Source: Lentibacillus lipolyticus
GTDB taxonomy: Bacteria > Bacillota > Bacilli > Bacillales > Amphibacillaceae
Direction: 5' to 3'
Length of the DNA: 64,000 nt
NCBI GenBank assembly: GCA_004145795.1
Contig: SEIO01000003.1
Span: 62,001 to 126,000, forward strand
Shown here in pieces: positions 42,551 to 51,640 of the stretch. The notes under the pieces were generated by a model that saw only the letters and a program-made list of their open reading frames with translations, was not told the origin of the DNA and made no database searches. Numbering within the stretch: the first letter of the stretch is position 1; each line of letters begins with the position of its first letter. Position numbers and translations under genes: made by a program.

Positions 42551-43576
42551 TTATATCGCCTCACTCGAAATTTTGTTACTATAGGTCACTAGCCGCTGCA
42601 GTTTTTCCATTGCGGCACCACTATCAATACTTTCTTTTGCCTTTGCGATACCATCTTGAATGGAGACCGCTACACCATTAGCAAACAGACCCAATCCAGC
42701 ATTGAGAAGTACTGTATCATAATAAGCACCTGGCTTACCGTTTAAGACATCATGTAAAATAGTAGCATTTTCCTCCGTATTGCCGCCCTGGATTGCCTCG
42801 TTGGGATATACGGGTAAGCCCACATCATGCGGATGTAGGGTGAATGAAGTAATGTTCCCGTTGTCCAGCAACGTGATATGATTGTCACCGGCAAGTGACG
42901 CTTCATCCATGTATGCTGCCCCGTTAATGACAAGGGCACGTTTTCGTCCTAACTGATGTAATGTCTCAGCCAACAATGGCAGCATATCGCGACGATAAAC
43001 TCCTAACAGCTGTGTGTCCAGGTGCACTGGATTGGTGAGTGGACCAATCAGATTAAAGATAGTCGGGATACCCAAGTTTTTCCGAACGTTCATAAACCGC
43101 TTCATTCCGGGATGCACATGTGGTGCAAACAGAAAGGCGATATTATTTTCAGCAAGTATCTCCTCTACATGTTCTTTCGTGAAAGATAACGAGACACCTA
43201 AACGCTCCAACACATCAGCGCTTCCTGTTCGGCTGGAGATGCTGCGATTACCGTGCTTGGCAACGGTGACGCCTGCCCCCGCCAGAACGAATGCGGCAGT
43301 TGTACTGATGTTGAAACTATGTGACCCATCGCCACCCGTTCCGCAGTTATCCATCACATTCACTAGACTGTCGGTTGTTTGGCTGGACTGTGAACGAATA
43401 ACTGCCGCCAGACCGGCAATTTCTTCAGGTGTTTCTCCTTTCGTCCGCAACGCTGTCAGAAGGGAAGCAAGTTGACTTTCAGTAATATCTGATTCAAATG
43501 ACGTTGCTGCCACATCCTTCATTTCCTGGAATGTCAAGTTTTCCCGGTTCATCAATTTTTCAAGATACTGTTTCAT
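42551..43576 (-). CDS. trpD: Anthranilate phosphoribosyltransferase
   Basis: Transfers phosphoribose from PRPP to anthranilate. The 341-residue protein has the PRPP loop DNCGTGGDGSHSFNIST near residue 80, KHGNRSISSRTGSADVLE near 108 and FLFAPHVHPGMK near 150. ATG 43576 (MKQYLEKL) overlaps the end of trpG by 17 bases. The six-residue longer form is less likely. Confidence 0.96.
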   Translation of the reverse strand: MKQYLEKLMNRENLTFQEMKDVAATSFESDITESQLASLLTALRTKGETPEEIAGLAAVIRSQSSQTTDSLVNVMDNCGTGGDGSHSFNISTTAAFVLAGAGVTVAKHGNRSISSRTGSADVLERLGVSLSFTKEHVEEILAENNIAFLFAPHVHPGMKRFMNVRKNLGIPTIFNLIGPLTNPVHLDTQLLGVYRRDMLPLLAETLHQLGRKRALVINGAAYMDEASLAGDNHITLLDNGNITSFTLHPHDVGLPVYPNEAIQGGNTEENATILHDVLNGKPGAYYDTVLLNAGLGLFANGVAVSIQDGIAKAKESIDSGAAMEKLQRLVTYSNKISSEAI

Positions 43577-44159
43577 GGTCAATCTCCTTTCCAATTTCTA
43601 TTAAAAAGTTTCGAACGATTTCCTTTCCAAACGCTGTACCAATGGACTCCGGATGAAACTGTATGCCGTAGACTGGGTATTGCCGATGTTTTATGGCCAT
43701 TATTTCGTTATCGTCAAGTGATGAGGAAACGACTTTTAGTTCACCAGGCAGTGTCATCCGATCAATCGCCAGGGAATGATACCGCATCACTTCAAGTGGC
43801 TGTGGCAGATAACTGAATAATCCGTTTCCGTTGTGTGTGATCGATGATGTTTTACCGTGTTTAATGGTTTGGGCTTCCGTGACGGAGGCACCAAGGGCAC
43901 GTGCGATAATTTGATGCCCCAGACAAATCCCGAGAATAGGGATCTTGCTGTAAAACTCCTTCACGACCTCTGTGCAAATACCAGCCGTCTCTGGTGTTCC
44001 TGGCCCTGGGGAAAGGATAATTGCTTCCGGGTTTAACGCTGCGATATCCTCGGCAGTCACCTGGTCATTTCGGCGAACGGTTACCTCCACTCCTTCACCG
44101 GCAATATATTGAAAGATGTTGTACGTAAATGAGTCATAATTATCAATGAGTAAAATCAA
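43560..44159 (-). CDS. trpG: Anthranilate synthase component II (glutamine amidotransferase)
   Basis: Class I glutamine amidotransferase of 199 residues supplying ammonia to TrpE. The nucleophile Cys is in PILGICLGHQIIARALG near residue 80 and the His/Glu pair is in GIQFHPESIGT near 170. It lies inside the trp operon, overlapping trpE and trpD by 17 bases each. In B. subtilis this subunit (PabA) is encoded with folate genes, so the complete set here is a difference. It may also serve PabB if no other copy exists. Confidence 0.93.
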   Translation of the reverse strand: MILLIDNYDSFTYNIFQYIAGEGVEVTVRRNDQVTAEDIAALNPEAIILSPGPGTPETAGICTEVVKEFYSKIPILGICLGHQIIARALGASVTEAQTIKHGKTSSITHNGNGLFSYLPQPLEVMRYHSLAIDRMTLPGELKVVSSSLDDNEIMAIKHRQYPVYGIQFHPESIGTAFGKEIVRNFLIEIGKEIDHETVS

Positions 44160-45549
44160 TGTTCGTCACCTCCATTAGTGATCGTGCCTTATGCAATGTT
44201 TCGTTATATTCGGTCTCCGGGTCTGAGTCGTATACAACGCCAGCACCCGCTTGTAAATAGGCATGATGATCTTTGACAACGAGTGATCGAATGGTTAATG
44301 CCATATTCAGGTCGCCGTTATAATTGATATAGCCGACACCGCCTGCATAAGCACCACGTTTGGCATCTTCCAGTTCATTAATGATTTGCATGGCGCGAAT
44401 CTTTGGTGCACCAGATACGGTTCCAGCAGGCAGGCACGCAATCAATGCATCGATGCTCGAGAACCGGCTGGCTAATTTCCCGTGTACCTCGGAAACCATG
44501 TGCATCACGTGCTGATACTTTTCGATTTGCATATAAGCAGGAACGGAAACACTATTCACTTCACAAACACGACCGAGGTCGTTTCGGCTTAAATCAACGA
44601 GCATTCGATGTTCGGACAATTCCTTTTCATCAGCAAGAAGTTCTTTGGATAATGATTCATCCTTCGCTTTTGTTTCCCCACGAGGCCGTGTACCGGCAAT
44701 CGGATTAGCAATAATGTCCTGTCCCGTCGTTTTCAAGAGACTCTCCGGTGACGCACCTAACAGCACATAATCGTCAAAATCAATATAAAACATGTAGGGG
44801 GACGGATTCGCCTTTCGTAATTTCCGGTAGAACGTAAACGGGTGACCATGCATGGCAGCTTTCATTCGCTGGGATAAAACAACCTGATAGATATCCCCCT
44901 GTTGAATATGCTTTTTCGCTATTTCAACATTCCTTATGAACCGTTGCTTATCCATATCAGGCAGGAATGTAATTGGTTCGTCAGCAGATGGATGGTTCGC
45001 TGCAACTGTGTTTAGAGCCTTGCTTAAGTGTGCCAGCCGTTGATCTAATACCTGTTCAGGTTGCTGATCCAGGTTTATTGCTATGAGGAACACCGATTCA
45101 TCCTGATGGTCAAAGACAATGATGGTTTGATAAAGCATTAAATGTACATCAGGCATGCCTATGTTGTCCGGCAGATCCGTGCCAATGTTCTCATAGGACC
45201 TGATAGCGTCATAGCCAATATAACCGACCGCGCCTCCAAAGAATGGAAGGGGGATGTCAACGTCCAATGAGGGAAATTCTTTTCGAAACACGGATAACAC
45301 CGGCTCACTTCGCTTTTCTGCCGATTCCGTTTGCCTGTTTACCATCGTTGTTTCGTTTTGGCTGCCGGTAAACTCCAAGTATGGATCAGCTCCAATAAAG
45401 GAATACTTACCTTTTTCTTCATGCTGAAATGAGCTCTCCAGCAAAAATTTTCTCGTCCCGGGGAGGTTTTGAAATATCCCAATCGGGGTTAAGGTGTCTG
45501 CGTTTTGTTTGATCATTTTATAAGGCAGTGGTTTTGTTTTTATTTCCAT
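44143..45549 (-). CDS. trpE: Anthranilate synthase component I
   Basis: Chorismate-using enzyme of 468 residues, first gene of the operon. Core segments are IQQGDIYQVVLSQRM, FDDYVLLGASPESLL, IANPIAGTRPRGET, ELSEHRMLVDLSRNDLGRV and LPAGTVSGAPKIRAMQII. The tryptophan feedback site near the N terminus is represented by LLESSFQHEEKGKYSFIGAD. PabB-like activity is less likely given the Trp T-boxes upstream. AAAGGAG precedes the ATG about 30 bases after the second T-box terminator. Confidence 0.94.
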   Translation of the reverse strand: MEIKTKPLPYKMIKQNADTLTPIGIFQNLPGTRKFLLESSFQHEEKGKYSFIGADPYLEFTGSQNETTMVNRQTESAEKRSEPVLSVFRKEFPSLDVDIPLPFFGGAVGYIGYDAIRSYENIGTDLPDNIGMPDVHLMLYQTIIVFDHQDESVFLIAINLDQQPEQVLDQRLAHLSKALNTVAANHPSADEPITFLPDMDKQRFIRNVEIAKKHIQQGDIYQVVLSQRMKAAMHGHPFTFYRKLRKANPSPYMFYIDFDDYVLLGASPESLLKTTGQDIIANPIAGTRPRGETKAKDESLSKELLADEKELSEHRMLVDLSRNDLGRVCEVNSVSVPAYMQIEKYQHVMHMVSEVHGKLASRFSSIDALIACLPAGTVSGAPKIRAMQIINELEDAKRGAYAGGVGYINYNGDLNMALTIRSLVVKDHHAYLQAGAGVVYDSDPETEYNETLHKARSLMEVTNIDFTH

Positions 45550-45577
45550 TCTGCAAAGCTCCTTTTTATAAGAATGA

Positions 45578-45882
45578 ATAAAAAAAAGTCCTCTAAAAAC
45601 ACATGCAGAATGTGTTTTTAGAGGACGGTTGTGACCGCGGTGCCACCTCTTTTGGGAGATAATGTCTCCATCTCGTTTCAGATACGGGACTTGAAAGGGC
45701 TAGTGTTATTTAACCTTACATCCGATATCCTATCCGTGTAACGGCGGAACTCCGTGTTTCCGTACTATAGTTCAGGAAACCTCTCGCAAGTCCATTCAGC
45801 AATGATCCGCGTACCGGCTTCGCACCGCCGCCGGCTCTCTGGAACGCTTCACGAAAGCTTACTTCTCTTGCTTAACGATTTA
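45578..45882 (-). promoter_or_regulatory. Trp-specific T-box riboswitch 2 (next to trpE)
   Basis: On the minus strand: an AGTA box (AGAAGTAAGC), an AGAGAGCCGG...GGTGCGAAGCCGG distal arm, the specifier GAA-TGG-A (Trp codon) in CTGAATGGACTTGCG, the T-box AGAGGTGGCACCGCGG (45635-45652), and a terminator GTCCTCTAAAAACACA/TGTGTTTTTAGAGGAC with a T-run. Uncharged tRNA-Trp should stabilise the antiterminator. Confidence 0.93.
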
Positions 45883-45908
45883 ATTTATTTAGTTGTTTGG
45901 CCGTAAAT

Positions 45909-46175
45909 TAAAAAAGGGCTCCTCATCCTTCGAAAAGGACGGGAAACCCGTGGTGCCACCTTTGTTAGCTGCATAACAGCTCACTCCGACCATACGAAAC
46001 ATAGATATGCTTCCTATGCGACCCGTGTAACGATGGGTTCTGATCGCCGGAGCCTACTGCAAAATATCGGTTCGGTCCGGAAGCTCGGAAGTCCATTCGC
46101 CTGCCTTATCCACCGGTTCACACCAACCACCGGCTCTCTTTTGAATAACAACAGGTTACTCCTCTTCGTCAATGC
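45909..46175 (-). promoter_or_regulatory. Trp-specific T-box riboswitch 1 (promoter-proximal)
   Basis: A second full T-box: GAGGAGTAACC, the distal arm GAGAGCCGGTGG...GTGTGAACCGG, specifier GAA-TGG-A in GCGAATGGACTTCCG, T-box motif AAAGGTGGCACCACGGG (about 45948-45964), and a terminator GGGTTTCCCGTCC...GGAGCCC followed by T6. It lies directly before riboswitch 2, so a transcript must pass both. Confidence 0.93.
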
Positions 46176-46202
46176 TTCATTTTTTAAAAATGTTTGATAA
46201 CT

Positions 46203-46231
46203 ATCATAAGCAAGTTTTTGTAATCTGTCAA
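46203..46231 (-). promoter_or_regulatory. Sigma-A promoter of the trp operon
   Basis: TTGACA (46231-46226), 17 bases, TATGAT (46208-46203) on the minus strand, about 25 bases before the first T-box. Confidence 0.88.
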
Positions 46232-46371
46232 TACATTTTTAATAAAATTCTAGTGCATGTGCTGGCCCTAAGTTGGACATCAAGCTGTTGGGGGTTAAAT
46301 AAAATTTTTCTGTATTAAACAAGCCTTTTTATGCTATTTTAGATATATACATTTGTAAAGGGGTTCTGAGA

Positions 46372-47475
46372 ATGCCGAAAAAAACGGTTGGTATTATTTT
46401 TGGCGGAAAATCAGCCGAACACGAAGTTTCGCTGCAGTCAGCAAAAAACATAGTCGATGCAATTGATAAAGATAAATATGATGTCGTTTTAATTGGAATT
46501 GATAAGCAGGGAAAGTGGCATATAAATGATCAAGCCTCGTATTTAATCAATGCCGGTGACCCAAAATCTATTCGGTTAAACAAATCGGACGAAATGGTTG
46601 CTATGGTGCCTGGACAGACAGAGCATCAGCTAATTCGTGCAGCAGATGCCGGTGTACTTGACCAGCTTGATGCCGTGTTTCCAATTGTTCATGGAACATT
46701 GGGCGAGGATGGCAGTCTGCAGGGAATGATGCGTCTTGCCAATCTACCGTTTGTCGGGACAGGTGTACTTGGATCAGCCATCTGTATGGATAAAGATATT
46801 GCCAAGCGTCTGCTCCAGGCTGCCGGGCAAAATGTTGCTAAAGGACTCGCTTATTCACGAGCGGAAAAGCAGCATATTAATTTTATAGATGCCCGGGCGG
46901 AATTGGGTGTGCCGATGTTTATCAAACCTGCCAATCAGGGATCTTCTGTCGGTGTAAGCAAAGTGTCCACGCAGGAGGCATTCGATCAGGCTATCGCTGA
47001 AGCGTTCCAATATGATCAGAAAGTGATTGTTGAAGAAGCGTTAAGTGGGCGTGAGATTGAATGTGCCGTGCTGGGCAATGAGGACCCGAAAGCATCGGTG
47101 CCGGGAGAAATATTGCCACGTACCGAGTTTTACTCGTATGAATCCAAATACATTGACGAATCCGGTGCCACACTGGAAATGCCGGCTAATCTGTCAGATG
47201 GGGTGGCTGAAAAGGTGCAAAGAGCTGCAGTAGAAGCATTTCGGGTACTTGAATGTGAAGGTCTTGCCAGGGTGGATTTCTTCCTGACAGAAGATGGGGA
47301 AGTATATGTGAATGAGGTTAATACACTCCCCGGATTTACACGCATCAGCATGTATCCGAAGCTATGGGAGCTTAGTGGCGTAAACTATCCGGAACTGATT
47401 GACCGGCTAATTGAATTGGCTATTGAACGTCATCAGCGTGACAGTTCGCTGAAAAGTGCTGTGTGGGATGAATGA
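46372..47475 (+). CDS. ddl: D-alanine--D-alanine ligase
   Basis: ATP-grasp enzyme of 367 residues making D-Ala-D-Ala for peptidoglycan. N-terminal IIFGGKSAEHEVSLQSAKNI, FPIVHGTLGEDGSLQGMMRL near residue 105, FIKPANQGSSVGVSKV near 185, VEEALSGREIECAVLG near 225 and metal-binding VNEVNTLPGFTRISMYPK near 320 are all present. The residue after EDGS fits the D-Ala-D-Ala type and not VanA-type D-Lac ligases. AAAGGGG precedes the ATG. It is monocistronic. Confidence 0.95.
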   Translation: MPKKTVGIIFGGKSAEHEVSLQSAKNIVDAIDKDKYDVVLIGIDKQGKWHINDQASYLINAGDPKSIRLNKSDEMVAMVPGQTEHQLIRAADAGVLDQLDAVFPIVHGTLGEDGSLQGMMRLANLPFVGTGVLGSAICMDKDIAKRLLQAAGQNVAKGLAYSRAEKQHINFIDARAELGVPMFIKPANQGSSVGVSKVSTQEAFDQAIAEAFQYDQKVIVEEALSGREIECAVLGNEDPKASVPGEILPRTEFYSYESKYIDESGATLEMPANLSDGVAEKVQRAAVEAFRVLECEGLARVDFFLTEDGEVYVNEVNTLPGFTRISMYPKLWELSGVNYPELIDRLIELAIERHQRDSSLKSAVWDE

Positions 47476-47486
47476 CGGATACGTAA

Positions 47487-47520
47487 TAGGTTGCTCCTTG
47501 GGGGCAGCCTCATTTTTTTA
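47487..47520 (+). terminator. Terminator of ddl
   Basis: AGGTTGC/GCAGCCT stem followed by CATTTTTTT. Confidence 0.75.
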
Positions 47521-47560
47521 AAAGCTGTTTTCAAGGGGATGATCAACAAGACAATGTAAA

Positions 47561-47597
47561 TGAAAATCGCTTGGATAGTCATGGTCTATCCAAGCGT
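47561..47597 (-). terminator. Terminator of the nitroreductase gene
   Basis: CGCTTGGATAG/CTATCCAAGCG with a seven-base loop, then ATTTTCATTT on the minus strand. Confidence 0.75.
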
Positions 47598-47605
47598 TCG
47601 TTTCA

Positions 47606-48166
47606 TTACCCACGGAATGTCGTGAATTTATCTGCAGCTGATATACGATCTTTTTTGGCCGGAGCCTCGTCAAAGTAACCAAGGTGCAGGAATCCAACGA
47701 TTTTTTCATGTTCGCCGATGTTAAGAATATCTTTCACGTTCGGATCATAAATATGAGAATTGGTTTTCCAGACAACACCAAGTTGATGCTCCCAGGCGAG
47801 CAGCCAAAAGTTTTGAATCATGCTTGCGGTTGCTCCAAAGTTCTCCTCCCACTGTTTCTGACTGGCGGGTTCCTCCATGACAACAATCAGGAATGCATTT
47901 GGTTCACAGAGATACGCCCGCCGGTTTTCCTGTCGCTCTTCAGGATAAGTAGCTGCAACTTTGTCGGCAAAAATTTCCTTCTGATCCGGGCCGACGAAGA
48001 TAAAGCGCCAAGGCTGACGGACGCCATGTGTGGGAGCCCAAACAGCATCTTCCAGCAGCTCTTTTACTTTTTCTTCGGTAACCGGTTTATCGCTATAGCC
48101 TTTTTTCACAGCACGCCGTTCGCGGATGGTTCGTTGCAGTGCCGTGGGAAGTTTTATTTGCTTCAA
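47606..48166 (-). CDS. Nitroreductase-family oxidoreductase
   Basis: FMN-dependent NAD(P)H oxidoreductase of 186 residues. FMN contacts are in RTIRERRAVKKGYSDKPV near residue 12, WAPTHGVRQPWRFIFV near 45 and GFLHLGYFDEAPAKKDR near 160. The TTG start eight bases after GGGAGGG is preferred; the frame reaching 48220 would include 18 residues with no family similarity. It is a single-gene unit. The substrate is unknown; relatives reduce nitroaromatics, quinones or flavin. Confidence 0.85.
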   Translation of the reverse strand: MKQIKLPTALQRTIRERRAVKKGYSDKPVTEEKVKELLEDAVWAPTHGVRQPWRFIFVGPDQKEIFADKVAATYPEERQENRRAYLCEPNAFLIVVMEEPASQKQWEENFGATASMIQNFWLLAWEHQLGVVWKTNSHIYDPNVKDILNIGEHEKIVGFLHLGYFDEAPAKKDRISAADKFTTFRG

Positions 48167-48285
48167 TTGTTTTACCCTCCCGGAATGTATGTCATAAATA
48201 TCCTTTAAATGAATAGTCAATTTTTTTCATTGAACTGTATTGTAACCGATAAAGGGATAAAAGGCAAAAAGTGGCTGTACAAGTG

Positions 48286-48372
48286 AAATAATGCGAGTAT
48301 GTGATTACGGCATTAAGCTACATGGCATTAGGATTGTTTGCATCGCTGATTATGGCGATACATTATGAATGA
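48286..48372 (+). pseudogene. Remnant of a PTS EIIC-like membrane protein
   Basis: A frame of about 24 codons preceded and followed by stops reads YVITALSYMALGLFASLI, closely like the first membrane helix of a PTS IIC-type protein (PF13303-like: ALGxMALGLFASLIIG). No ribosome site or continuation is visible. This looks like the leftover of a deleted gene in an otherwise empty 300-base gap. The rest of the gap (48167-48468) shows only AT-rich sequence and the promoter side of the next gene. Confidence 0.45.
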
Positions 48373-48468
48373 GGCAGATATCATCCCTCCTGTTTGAAGC
48401 GAAATAGAAGTACTTTTCTGTTATACTGAAGGCAAATTCGGTATAAACATGGAAAGGATGATGGACAG

Positions 48469-48924
48469 ATGGATCAATTTATGGAGCGAGCAGTGGAATT
48501 GGCCGCTGACAACGTCCGCAACGGAGGCGAGCCATTTGGTGCAGTCCTTGTAAAAAACGGGAACAAGGTAACGGAAGGCGTTAATGAGCTGCATAAACGT
48601 TTTGATATTACAGCACACGCTGAAATTCAGGCAATGAGGAAGGCGCAGAAGATGATGCATTCCCACGTACTGCAAGGCTACACCATGTATGCCAGTGGTG
48701 AACCTTGCCCAATGTGCCTGACAGCGATGTATTATGCCGGAATTGACCAGGTTTATTATTGCGCTTCCTCAGAAGATGCGGCCGACGCCGGACTCGGAAA
48801 AGCTGAAACTATTTATGATGAACTGAAAAAGAAAAAGAGCGAACGCCAAATGAAAATGGTTCACATGCCGTTACAGGATAGCCAGGAAGATCCGATGCAA
48901 TTATGGAAAGAGCGTACTGACTAA
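48469..48924 (+). CDS. Nucleoside/guanine deaminase-like protein
   Basis: Zinc deaminase of the CDA fold, 151 residues. The zinc His and catalytic Glu are in ITAHAEIQAMRKAQ near residue 50, and the two Cys are in SGEPCPMCLTAMYYAG near 82. The N terminus (FGAVLVKNGNKVTEG) and overall length are close to B. subtilis guanine deaminase (GuaD), which converts guanine to xanthine. tRNA adenosine deaminase TadA is less likely because its RNA-binding residues are missing. It precedes a fructosamine kinase gene by 25 bases. Confidence 0.82.
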   Translation: MDQFMERAVELAADNVRNGGEPFGAVLVKNGNKVTEGVNELHKRFDITAHAEIQAMRKAQKMMHSHVLQGYTMYASGEPCPMCLTAMYYAGIDQVYYCASSEDAADAGLGKAETIYDELKKKKSERQMKMVHMPLQDSQEDPMQLWKERTD

Positions 48925-48949
48925 AGGGAAGACATAAAGGAGCATCCTG

Positions 48950-49813
48950 ATGAACAGATTCATGGAAATGGCATTACAGCAGACGGGTGATCATTCATCT
49001 GTCAAGCAGGCGAAACGTGTGGCGGGCGGATCCATTAACGAGAGTTATTTTGTGGAAACAGAAGAACAGCAATATTTTATAAAATATCACCATGACCCGC
49101 CTGCGCGTTTCTTTGAACTGGAAGCCAGGGGTCTGGACCTGATCCGACAGACGAATTCCATTGCCGTGCCAGAAGTTTATGCTTATTCGGATGACAAAGA
49201 AGGCGCATTTCTCGTTATGGAATGGGTCGAAGGTGGACATGCTCATGACACACAATGGAAACTGGGAGAGCGTATTGCCCGCATGCATCAGACGTTTGGT
49301 GATAACCACGGATTTGCAGATGATACGTTTATTGGTACACTGCCGCAGCCAAACGGGCTGTTTTCCAGCTGGCTTGACTATTACCGGGACCGGCGGCTTA
49401 AAGCACAGCTGACGTTAGGAACTGAGCGGGGTTGTATAACCGGAAAGCGGCGCGAACGGCTGGAACGGTTGCTGATGAATTTGGAGAAATGGGTCCCGGC
49501 GAATGTGGAGCCTTCTTACTTGCACGGAGATCTGTGGGGTGGCAACTGGCTTGCTGGACAGGAAGGGGAGCCATATGTCATTGACCCTTCTTTCCTGTAT
49601 GGTGATAGGCATTTTGAATTGGCTTTCACCGAATTGTTCGGCGGCTATGCTGGTGATTTTTACAAGGCATATCAGGACCGGTTTCCGCTGTCACCGGATT
49701 ATGAGGATGTGAAACCAGTCTATCAGCTGTATTATTTGTTGGTTCATCTGAATATTTTCGGTGAGGCATATGGATCTTCTGTTGATACAATTTTGAAAAG
49801 GTATTGCGATTGA
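48950..49813 (+). CDS. Fructosamine kinase family protein
   Basis: Protein kinase-like enzyme of 287 residues that phosphorylates ketosamines for deglycation. Nucleotide-binding GGSINESYFVETEEQQYFIK near residue 25, hinge FLVMEWVEGG near 85, catalytic YLHGDLWGGNW near 190 and metal-binding PYVIDPSFLYGDRHFELA near 210 fit the family. It is probably cotranscribed with the deaminase gene. Aminoglycoside phosphotransferases are distant relatives, but HGDLWGGN and IDPSFxYGD are specific to this group. Confidence 0.9.
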   Translation: MNRFMEMALQQTGDHSSVKQAKRVAGGSINESYFVETEEQQYFIKYHHDPPARFFELEARGLDLIRQTNSIAVPEVYAYSDDKEGAFLVMEWVEGGHAHDTQWKLGERIARMHQTFGDNHGFADDTFIGTLPQPNGLFSSWLDYYRDRRLKAQLTLGTERGCITGKRRERLERLLMNLEKWVPANVEPSYLHGDLWGGNWLAGQEGEPYVIDPSFLYGDRHFELAFTELFGGYAGDFYKAYQDRFPLSPDYEDVKPVYQLYYLLVHLNIFGEAYGSSVDTILKRYCD

Positions 49814-49928
49814 CCGGGTGAGACATAATTTTGTCACAAAGGGAGCTGGAATTGTGCTTCATGTCACAAATGCACCACCATCAATCGTGTATGATGGAAG
49901 TACATGATGGGGACGGTGGGGTGAATCA

Positions 49929-50381
49929 ATGACATTTTATGAGTTGCTTGTCTTTATACACGTATTTTCAGCAATACTAGGAATGGGCCCCGGTTTTGTG
50001 ATGATTTACATAGTGACGAAAGCAGAGACCATGACCGAGCTGCGGCACGCGTATGTTATCCGGAACCGCCTGCATATTTTTGTAATGGTGGGCGGGACTT
50101 TACTCTTGATAACCGGTCTGTGGATGGGATTTTTAAACCCATATCTCTTCGGAAAGGGCTGGTATGTCGTCAGTTTAGTATTGTACCTCATCGCACTGGG
50201 ATTCGGACCGACGGTTTTGTCACCCAGGTCAAAGCCGATCAAGAGGCTGCTTAATGAGCACCAGGGAGATGACATACCATCTGTCTATTATACACTGTCC
50301 AGGAAACTATTTTTCTTTGAACGACTGGAAAATACTTTATTTTTAATTATTATTGCATTAATGATTTTGAAGCCATTTTAA
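49929..50381 (+). CDS. DUF2269-like membrane protein
   Basis: This 150-residue protein has four membrane segments: residues 3-25, 45-65, 77-95 and 128-148. The start MTFYELLVFIHVFSAILGMG PGFVMIY, with a His in the first helix, and the turn RNRLHIFVMVGG are typical of the DUF2269 group. The function is unknown. It stands alone, ending at a bidirectional terminator shared with the convergent carboxypeptidase gene. Confidence 0.72.
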   Translation: MTFYELLVFIHVFSAILGMGPGFVMIYIVTKAETMTELRHAYVIRNRLHIFVMVGGTLLLITGLWMGFLNPYLFGKGWYVVSLVLYLIALGFGPTVLSPRSKPIKRLLNEHQGDDIPSVYYTLSRKLFFFERLENTLFLIIIALMILKPF

Positions 50382-50392
50382 GTAAACCATTG

Positions 50393-50433
50393 CTAAAAAC
50401 AGGCGCACATATTGTTATGTGCGCCTGTTTTAT
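50393..50433. terminator. Bidirectional terminator
   Basis: AAAACAGGCGCACATA/TATGTGCGCCTGTTTT around TTGT, with T-runs both ways. Confidence 0.9.
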
Positions 50434-51446
50434 ACTTCCCCCAAGTATTCTTCAAGGGTTATTCCTTGTTCCATGATGGCTGTTGCCGCCTTTTTCCCGA
50501 CATACCGCAAATGCCATGGCTCGTACTGGTACTTGGTAATGGCTTGCTTTCCTTTCGGGTAACGGATGATAAACCCATAGTCGGCGGCGTGCTTTTTTAC
50601 CCATTTCCCCTCGTCCGTTTTTCCAAATTCTTCGGTTAGGTGGAAACCAATATCCCGACTGGTGACATCCATCGTCAAGCCGGTTTGGTGCTCGCTTTCC
50701 CCGGGGCGCGCGCTCACTTTGTTAGCTGCTTCTTCCCCTTGCTTGCGAACATTGGAGGCAAAAATAGCGTCTTGCCTTTTAAAAGACCGATAGCCGGACT
50801 GTGCAAATAATTCGATCCCGGCATTGTCGGCGGCCTGGAACATGTCCTCTAATGCCCGGGCGGCTACTTTCCGCATTTGCATTTTTTGATAAAAACCTTC
50901 ATACGGAAAGCGAACGTCCGGTACAGTAAGATTTTTCGGAACAAAATTATCTGGCAGTTTATTTTCCTTGTTCACTAGTACCAAGATGTCATGTGGATTA
51001 TCAACGGTTTCTGGTTTATTGTCGGGTTTATCAAGAGCTGCTCCGACTTCTATAGCTGCGTTCTCCTTCAGTGCCTTCTGCAATGCCTTTCTAGTTGCTT
51101 TATCATACACACCGGTGACAGTCAGTGTTTCCTGGTGCAGCTGAAAATCAGTAATCGCCCATGTGGTATGGTCATCGTACTTTCCACTGGAATCAATCGT
51201 GTATCCGGCTTTATTTAAGGCCTCCTGCAAAGCTGTCACGGCCTGCCCCTGATCTGTTTTTTGCAGCTGCTCTTGAGGCAGCCAGACACGATTATCTTTC
51301 GGAACTTCTTTTTGTTGGTCGTCTATTTTGTCTGCTGGTGCATGTTCTGCTGTTTCTTTGTTTTCTGGATTATCACTGCTACAGGCTGTCGCTGTAAGCG
51401 TAATGGTGAACAATATGGCAACAGCAGCCCATTTTTTTCGGAACAT
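50430..51446 (-). CDS. VanY-type D-alanyl-D-alanine carboxypeptidase lipoprotein
   Basis: This 338-residue lipoprotein has a signal peptide with lipobox TATAC near residue 21, two peptidoglycan-binding-1 type segments (QGQAVTALQEALNKAGY and FQLHQETLTVTGVYDKATRK), and a C-terminal zinc peptidase domain. The zinc ligands lie in ESEHQTGLTMDV and EPWHLRYVG. It trims the last D-Ala from peptidoglycan stems outside the membrane. ATG 51446 follows AGGGAGAG; the long upstream frame is not coding. Confidence 0.9.
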   Translation of the reverse strand: MFRKKWAAVAILFTITLTATACSSDNPENKETAEHAPADKIDDQQKEVPKDNRVWLPQEQLQKTDQGQAVTALQEALNKAGYTIDSSGKYDDHTTWAITDFQLHQETLTVTGVYDKATRKALQKALKENAAIEVGAALDKPDNKPETVDNPHDILVLVNKENKLPDNFVPKNLTVPDVRFPYEGFYQKMQMRKVAARALEDMFQAADNAGIELFAQSGYRSFKRQDAIFASNVRKQGEEAANKVSARPGESEHQTGLTMDVTSRDIGFHLTEEFGKTDEGKWVKKHAADYGFIIRYPKGKQAITKYQYEPWHLRYVGKKAATAIMEQGITLEEYLGEV

Positions 51447-51640
51447 TGGTCTCTCTCCCTGTTGTCTATAACATTTATTTCCCATTTTAACACCGTATGA
51501 TTGCAGTGGTCTATGCCAAAACATGGCGGATGCAATAGAAACGTCCCCGGTATGCTGATGAATGCTGGATACACAATTTTTTCTTTTTTTCATAGGCTTA
51601 CAGCATAAGCTGGAAGAAATGTGGTGAACGTTTAGATAAA

